Below the pieces are notes generated by a model. The model ran no database searches. It saw nothing but the letters and a program-made list of their open reading frames with translations, and had not been told where the DNA came from. 18,136 nt of DNA, taken from assembly GCA_934316925.1 (NCBI GenBank), contig CAKREC010000039.1:1-18136 (forward strand). Direction: 5' to 3'. Below are positions 15,093 through 18,136 of the stretch, in pieces. This stretch comes from an uncultured Eubacterium sp. (GTDB taxonomy: Bacteria; Bacillota; Clostridia; Lachnospirales; Lachnospiraceae). The position numbers and the translations under genes were made by a program. Within the stretch, counting starts at the first letter, position 1. The number at the start of each line of letters is the position of its first letter.

Positions 15093-16799
15093 ATGAGTGG
15101 ATTATTAAAATTTATTACATGCGGAAGCGTAGATGATGGAAAATCAACACTGATCGGACACATTTTGTATGATTCCAAATTGTTGTATGCCGACCAGGAA
15201 AAAGCATTGGAACTGGACAGTAAAGTAGGAAGCCGCGGAGGCGAGATCGATTATTCACTTTTGCTGGATGGTCTGATGGCAGAACGTGAGCAGGGAATCA
15301 CGATCGACGTAGCATACCGTTACTTTACAACTGATAAAAGAAGCTTCATCGTAGCGGACACACCGGGACATGAAGAGTACACACGAAACATGGCAGTAGG
15401 TGCATCGTTTGCTGATCTTGCCGTAATCCTGATCGATGCGACACAGGGTGTTCTGGTTCAGACAAGAAGACATGCCAGAATCTGTGCTTTGATGGGAATC
15501 AAATATTTTGTATTTGCAGTAAATAAAATGGATCTGGTTGATTACAGCGAAAGTCGTTTTAACGAGATTGAAAAACAGATTGATGAGCTGGCAAAAGAGT
15601 TGGATCTTGCCAGTGTAAAGATCATTCCGGTTTCTGCAACAGAAGGCGACAATGTAACAAAGAGATCCGAAAATATTCCTTGGTATCAGGGAGAAGTTCT
15701 TCTTGATTATCTTGAGACCATTGATGTTTCCGAGAAAAAAGTTGAGGAAGGCTTCTATATGCCGGTACAGAGAGTATGTCGTCCGGATCATACATTCCGT
15801 GGTTTCCAGGGACAGATCGAATCCGGTGAAGTGGCAGTGGGGGATGAGATCATCACGCTGCCAAGTAAAGAACATGCAAAAGTAAAGAGCCTTTTAGTTG
15901 GCGACAAGCAAAGCAAGCAGGCTGACGCCGGACGCCCGGTAACGATCCAGCTTGACAGAGAAGTGGATGTTTCCAGAGGCTGTGTTTTAGCCAAAGATAC
16001 CAAACTTCCGATCAGTAAATCGTTTACAGCGACGATCCTTTGGATGGATGATGCACCACTCAGTGTTGGAAAAGATTATATTGTAAAGATTGGTACGAAG
16101 CAGATTCCTGGTGTACTCCGTAACATTCAATATAAAATTGATGTAAATACCGGAGAAGAGATCCTGGCAGATTCTCTTACCAAGAATGAAATTGCAGTTT
16201 GTGACATTCTCCTTCAGGAAGAGATCGTGATCGATGAATTTACCAAACACAAAACACTGGGTGAGCTGATCCTGATCGATCGTATTTCCAACATGACATC
16301 GGCATGTGGTGTTATTGCAAAATTCAAAGCAGAGGATCATACCGATCTGAAATGTGCTTTTGTTTATGGAGATCTGACCGCAAGCGGTGACATTTTCGAG
16401 GAGATTTATTATAATACAGACAGTATGCTGGTAACGAGAATCCGTCCAAAAGGAGTTCATTATACGGTAGGAGATACCATCCCGGTAGAGGGAGAAAGCT
16501 ATCACTATCCGGACTTCTTTGATGTGATCGTGCTTCGCGACCGTGTTGCGGTTCAGATTCGTAACCGAAAAGTAGAAGCGATCATTCCGGCAGAGGAATA
16601 TGAGTATAGCGGCGTGCCGGTTGTCAATGGACGAGGATTTGCGATTGATATTGAGAGTACCGAGGATGCAGAGCGCTTCTTAGCTGACCTGAAAGAAAGA
16701 GCAGGCAATCTGAACAGCGAATTCTTCAACAAATGGGTCAATTTCGAGACGTATCGTCACATCGCGTTTTTAGATGAGGTGTGGAGTTACAGTATCTAA
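15093..16799 (+). CDS. cysN: Sulfate adenylyltransferase GTPase subunit CysN with C-terminal extension
   Basis: This 568-residue GTPase drives APS synthesis with CysD. The P-loop GSVDDGKST is at 11-19, DTPGHE at 89-94 and NKMD at 144-147, followed by two EF-Tu-like beta-barrel domains. From about residue 470 a further roughly 100 residues (beginning YHYPDFFDVIVLRDRVAVQ, ending LDEVWSYSI) extend beyond the length of E. coli CysN (475). The extension has no P-loop, so it is not the APS kinase of CysNC fusions. An in-frame ATG at 15042 lies inside cysD; the ATG at 15093 fits the family start MSGLLKFITCGS. Confidence 0.92.
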   Translation: MSGLLKFITCGSVDDGKSTLIGHILYDSKLLYADQEKALELDSKVGSRGGEIDYSLLLDGLMAEREQGITIDVAYRYFTTDKRSFIVADTPGHEEYTRNMAVGASFADLAVILIDATQGVLVQTRRHARICALMGIKYFVFAVNKMDLVDYSESRFNEIEKQIDELAKELDLASVKIIPVSATEGDNVTKRSENIPWYQGEVLLDYLETIDVSEKKVEEGFYMPVQRVCRPDHTFRGFQGQIESGEVAVGDEIITLPSKEHAKVKSLLVGDKQSKQADAGRPVTIQLDREVDVSRGCVLAKDTKLPISKSFTATILWMDDAPLSVGKDYIVKIGTKQIPGVLRNIQYKIDVNTGEEILADSLTKNEIAVCDILLQEEIVIDEFTKHKTLGELILIDRISNMTSACGVIAKFKAEDHTDLKCAFVYGDLTASGDIFEEIYYNTDSMLVTRIRPKGVHYTVGDTIPVEGESYHYPDFFDVIVLRDRVAVQIRNRKVEAIIPAEEYEYSGVPVVNGRGFAIDIESTEDAERFLADLKERAGNLNSEFFNKWVNFETYRHIAFLDEVWSYSI

Positions 16800-16815
16800 G
16801 AGCCGGGAGGTCAAC

Positions 16816-18057
16816 ATGAATTTTAATACACAATTATTACACGGCTGCGAAGAAGGAGACAAAAATACCGGAGCCACTCTGACACCGGTATTCCAGTCCA
16901 GCGCTTTTTACCAGCCATCGGCAGAACAACATGAATTGTTATTTGCCAACAAAGCCAGCGGATTTTCTTATACCAGGATCAACAATCCTACAATCCTTGC
17001 TTTTGAACAGCGCATGACCAATCTCGAACACGGAATCAGTTCCGTTGCCTGTGCGTCCGGTATGGCGGCCATCACAAACGCCATAATGAACATCACACAG
17101 GCAGGAGACGATATTGTTGTAAGTACCAGTTTATACGGCGGAAGCATTGATCTGTTTCATGATCTTGAGCCATTCGGAATCCATACGATTTATGTAGACG
17201 GCAACGATCTTGAAAAAGTGGAAGCGGCGATCACAGACAAGACAAAGCTATTGTTTGCTGAGACCATTGGAAATCCGAAACTGGATGTTGTGGACATTGA
17301 GGAAATGGCGAAAGTAGCACACCGGCATGGCATTCCACTTATTATGGACAACACGGTAGCTACGGCGTATCTGGTAACCCCGATCGATCTGGGAGCAGAC
17401 ATTGTCATCAATTCTACTTCAAAGTATATCAATGGCAGCAGTAATTCCATCAGTGGCGTGTTGACAGACAGCGGCAACTTTTCATGGGATCCGGAGAAGT
17501 ATCCGGGACTGAAAGATTATTTGAAATTTGGTAAATTTGCATTTACCGCAAAACTGCGAAACGGACTGTTTCGCAACACCGGGGCTTGCATGGCACCCCA
17601 GACAGCGTTTTACAATATGCTGGGCATGGAAACGCTGGGACTTCGCATGGAGCGGGTCTGTAGCAACGCCATGAAACTGGCGGAACATTTAAGTAAAAAA
17701 GACGGGATCACCGTGAACTATCCGGGACTGGAAACCAGTCCATGGCATAAGGTCGCACAAAAGACATTGCACAACGGCTACGGTGCGATACTTACGATTC
17801 GGGTAGGCACAAAGGAAAAAGCATTTGCTTTGATGAATACCTTGAAGATCCCAAACATCGTGTCCAATATCGGGGACACCAAGACTTTGATCGTTCATCC
17901 GGAATCTACGATCAGTGCTCACAGCACCAGGGAAGAAAAAGAGAACGCGGCGGTATATGAGGATATGATCCGAATCAGCCTGGGAATTGAGGACATTGAG
18001 GACATTATCGAAGATTTTGATAAGGCGATCGCAATCATTCATGAGGAGGACCAGTAA
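16816..18057 (+). CDS. metY: O-acetylhomoserine sulfhydrylase (MetY-type, Cys/Met metabolism PLP enzyme)
   Basis: This 413-residue PLP enzyme of the Cys/Met metabolism class is predicted to combine sulfide with O-acetylhomoserine to form homocysteine. The PLP lysine is Lys203 in NSTSKYINGSSN. Other family marks are NNPT, ACASGMAA, DNTVATAYL and the C-terminal HPESTISAHS. Length fits MetY, which is longer than MetB/MetC (about 380-400). The start at 16816 has GGGAGG five bases upstream; an in-frame ATG at 16774 lies within cysN. It sits in the sulfate operon, 16 bases after cysN, as a second outlet for sulfide. Confidence 0.9.
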   Translation: MNFNTQLLHGCEEGDKNTGATLTPVFQSSAFYQPSAEQHELLFANKASGFSYTRINNPTILAFEQRMTNLEHGISSVACASGMAAITNAIMNITQAGDDIVVSTSLYGGSIDLFHDLEPFGIHTIYVDGNDLEKVEAAITDKTKLLFAETIGNPKLDVVDIEEMAKVAHRHGIPLIMDNTVATAYLVTPIDLGADIVINSTSKYINGSSNSISGVLTDSGNFSWDPEKYPGLKDYLKFGKFAFTAKLRNGLFRNTGACMAPQTAFYNMLGMETLGLRMERVCSNAMKLAEHLSKKDGITVNYPGLETSPWHKVAQKTLHNGYGAILTIRVGTKEKAFALMNTLKIPNIVSNIGDTKTLIVHPESTISAHSTREEKENAAVYEDMIRISLGIEDIEDIIEDFDKAIAIIHEEDQ

Positions 18058-18058
18058 C

Positions 18059-18136
18059 ATGGCAGTAGATTATGCGGCATTAAAAAAAGGCGGATTCATG
18101 CGCCAGAAACAAAAAAATAACTTTTCCCTGAGACTT
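18059..18136 (+). CDS. 5' end of probable assimilatory-type sulfite reductase (truncated by window edge)
   Basis: Only the first 26 codons are visible, beginning MAVDYAALKKGGFMRQKQ. This N-terminus, with LKKGGFM and a downstream basic stretch, resembles clostridial assimilatory-type (AsrC-like or ferredoxin-dependent) sulfite reductases. The place in the operon, one base after metY and after the APS reductase genes, supports conversion of sulfite to sulfide. GAGGAGG precedes the ATG. The call rests on 26 residues and context. Confidence 0.6.
   Translation, partial: MAVDYAALKKGGFMRQKQKNNFSLRL

Noticed and set aside
16501..16799. APS kinase domain fused to CysN (CysNC)
   Set aside because: No GxxGxGKS/T P-loop or APS kinase motif is present in the C-terminal extension.
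17989..18006. Tandem GAGGACATT repeat near the end of metY
   Set aside because: It is a two-copy nine-base repeat in frame, encoding acidic residues in a variable C-terminal helix; likely ordinary coding sequence.

Overview
The window looks like a chromosomal segment from a Gram-positive Clostridia, most likely a gut Lachnospiraceae. The reasons are the moderate-to-low G+C, strong AGGAGG-type ribosome binding sites, a lipoprotein-type solute-binding protein, A+T-rich consensus promoters, and an Rpn-type tail at the left edge. Genus cannot be fixed from the sequence alone. It contains no rRNA, tRNA, CRISPR array or complete mobile element.

Region 1 (1-247) is the 3' end of a PD-(D/E)XK/Rpn-type nuclease gene. 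Region 2 (248-3684) holds a hybrid sensor histidine kinase (HisKA, HATPase, REC and Hpt in one chain) followed by a REC-AraC response regulator. Together they supply every step of a His-Asp-His-Asp phosphorelay. Region 3 (3685-9227) is a leader with a promoter-like site, an 18-bp dyad and a terminator-like hairpin, then a cytidylate kinase-like gene that overlaps a complete urea-type ABC transporter operon, urtABCDE. Gene spacing and overlaps suggest one transcript, and the adjacent phosphorelay is the obvious candidate regulator. No urease gene is in view.

Region 4 (about 9254-11105) is on the minus strand: a CLC-type chloride/proton antiporter translationally coupled (ATGA overlap) to a small secreted, lysine-rich, Cys/His-containing protein. 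A probably bidirectional terminator separates it from urtE. A near-perfect promoter (TTGACG-17-TATAAT) reads into clc, and a second one (TTGACA-17-TATAGT) reads divergently into region 5.

Region 5 (11149 to the right edge) is an assimilatory sulfate reduction operon: cysK, an AprA-like APS reductase flavoprotein, an AprB-like two-cluster ferredoxin, cysD, cysN, a metY-type O-acetylhomoserine sulfhydrylase, and the first 26 codons of a further gene that is probably a sulfite reductase. The inferred route is sulfate to APS (CysDN), APS to sulfite (AprAB-like), sulfite to sulfide (edge gene), then sulfide to cysteine (CysK) or homocysteine (MetY). No APS kinase or CysH-type reductase is present, and the AprA-type enzyme seems to replace both. 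As a whole, the window pairs regulated nitrogen scavenging (urea) with sulfur assimilation, separated by a chloride transporter unit.
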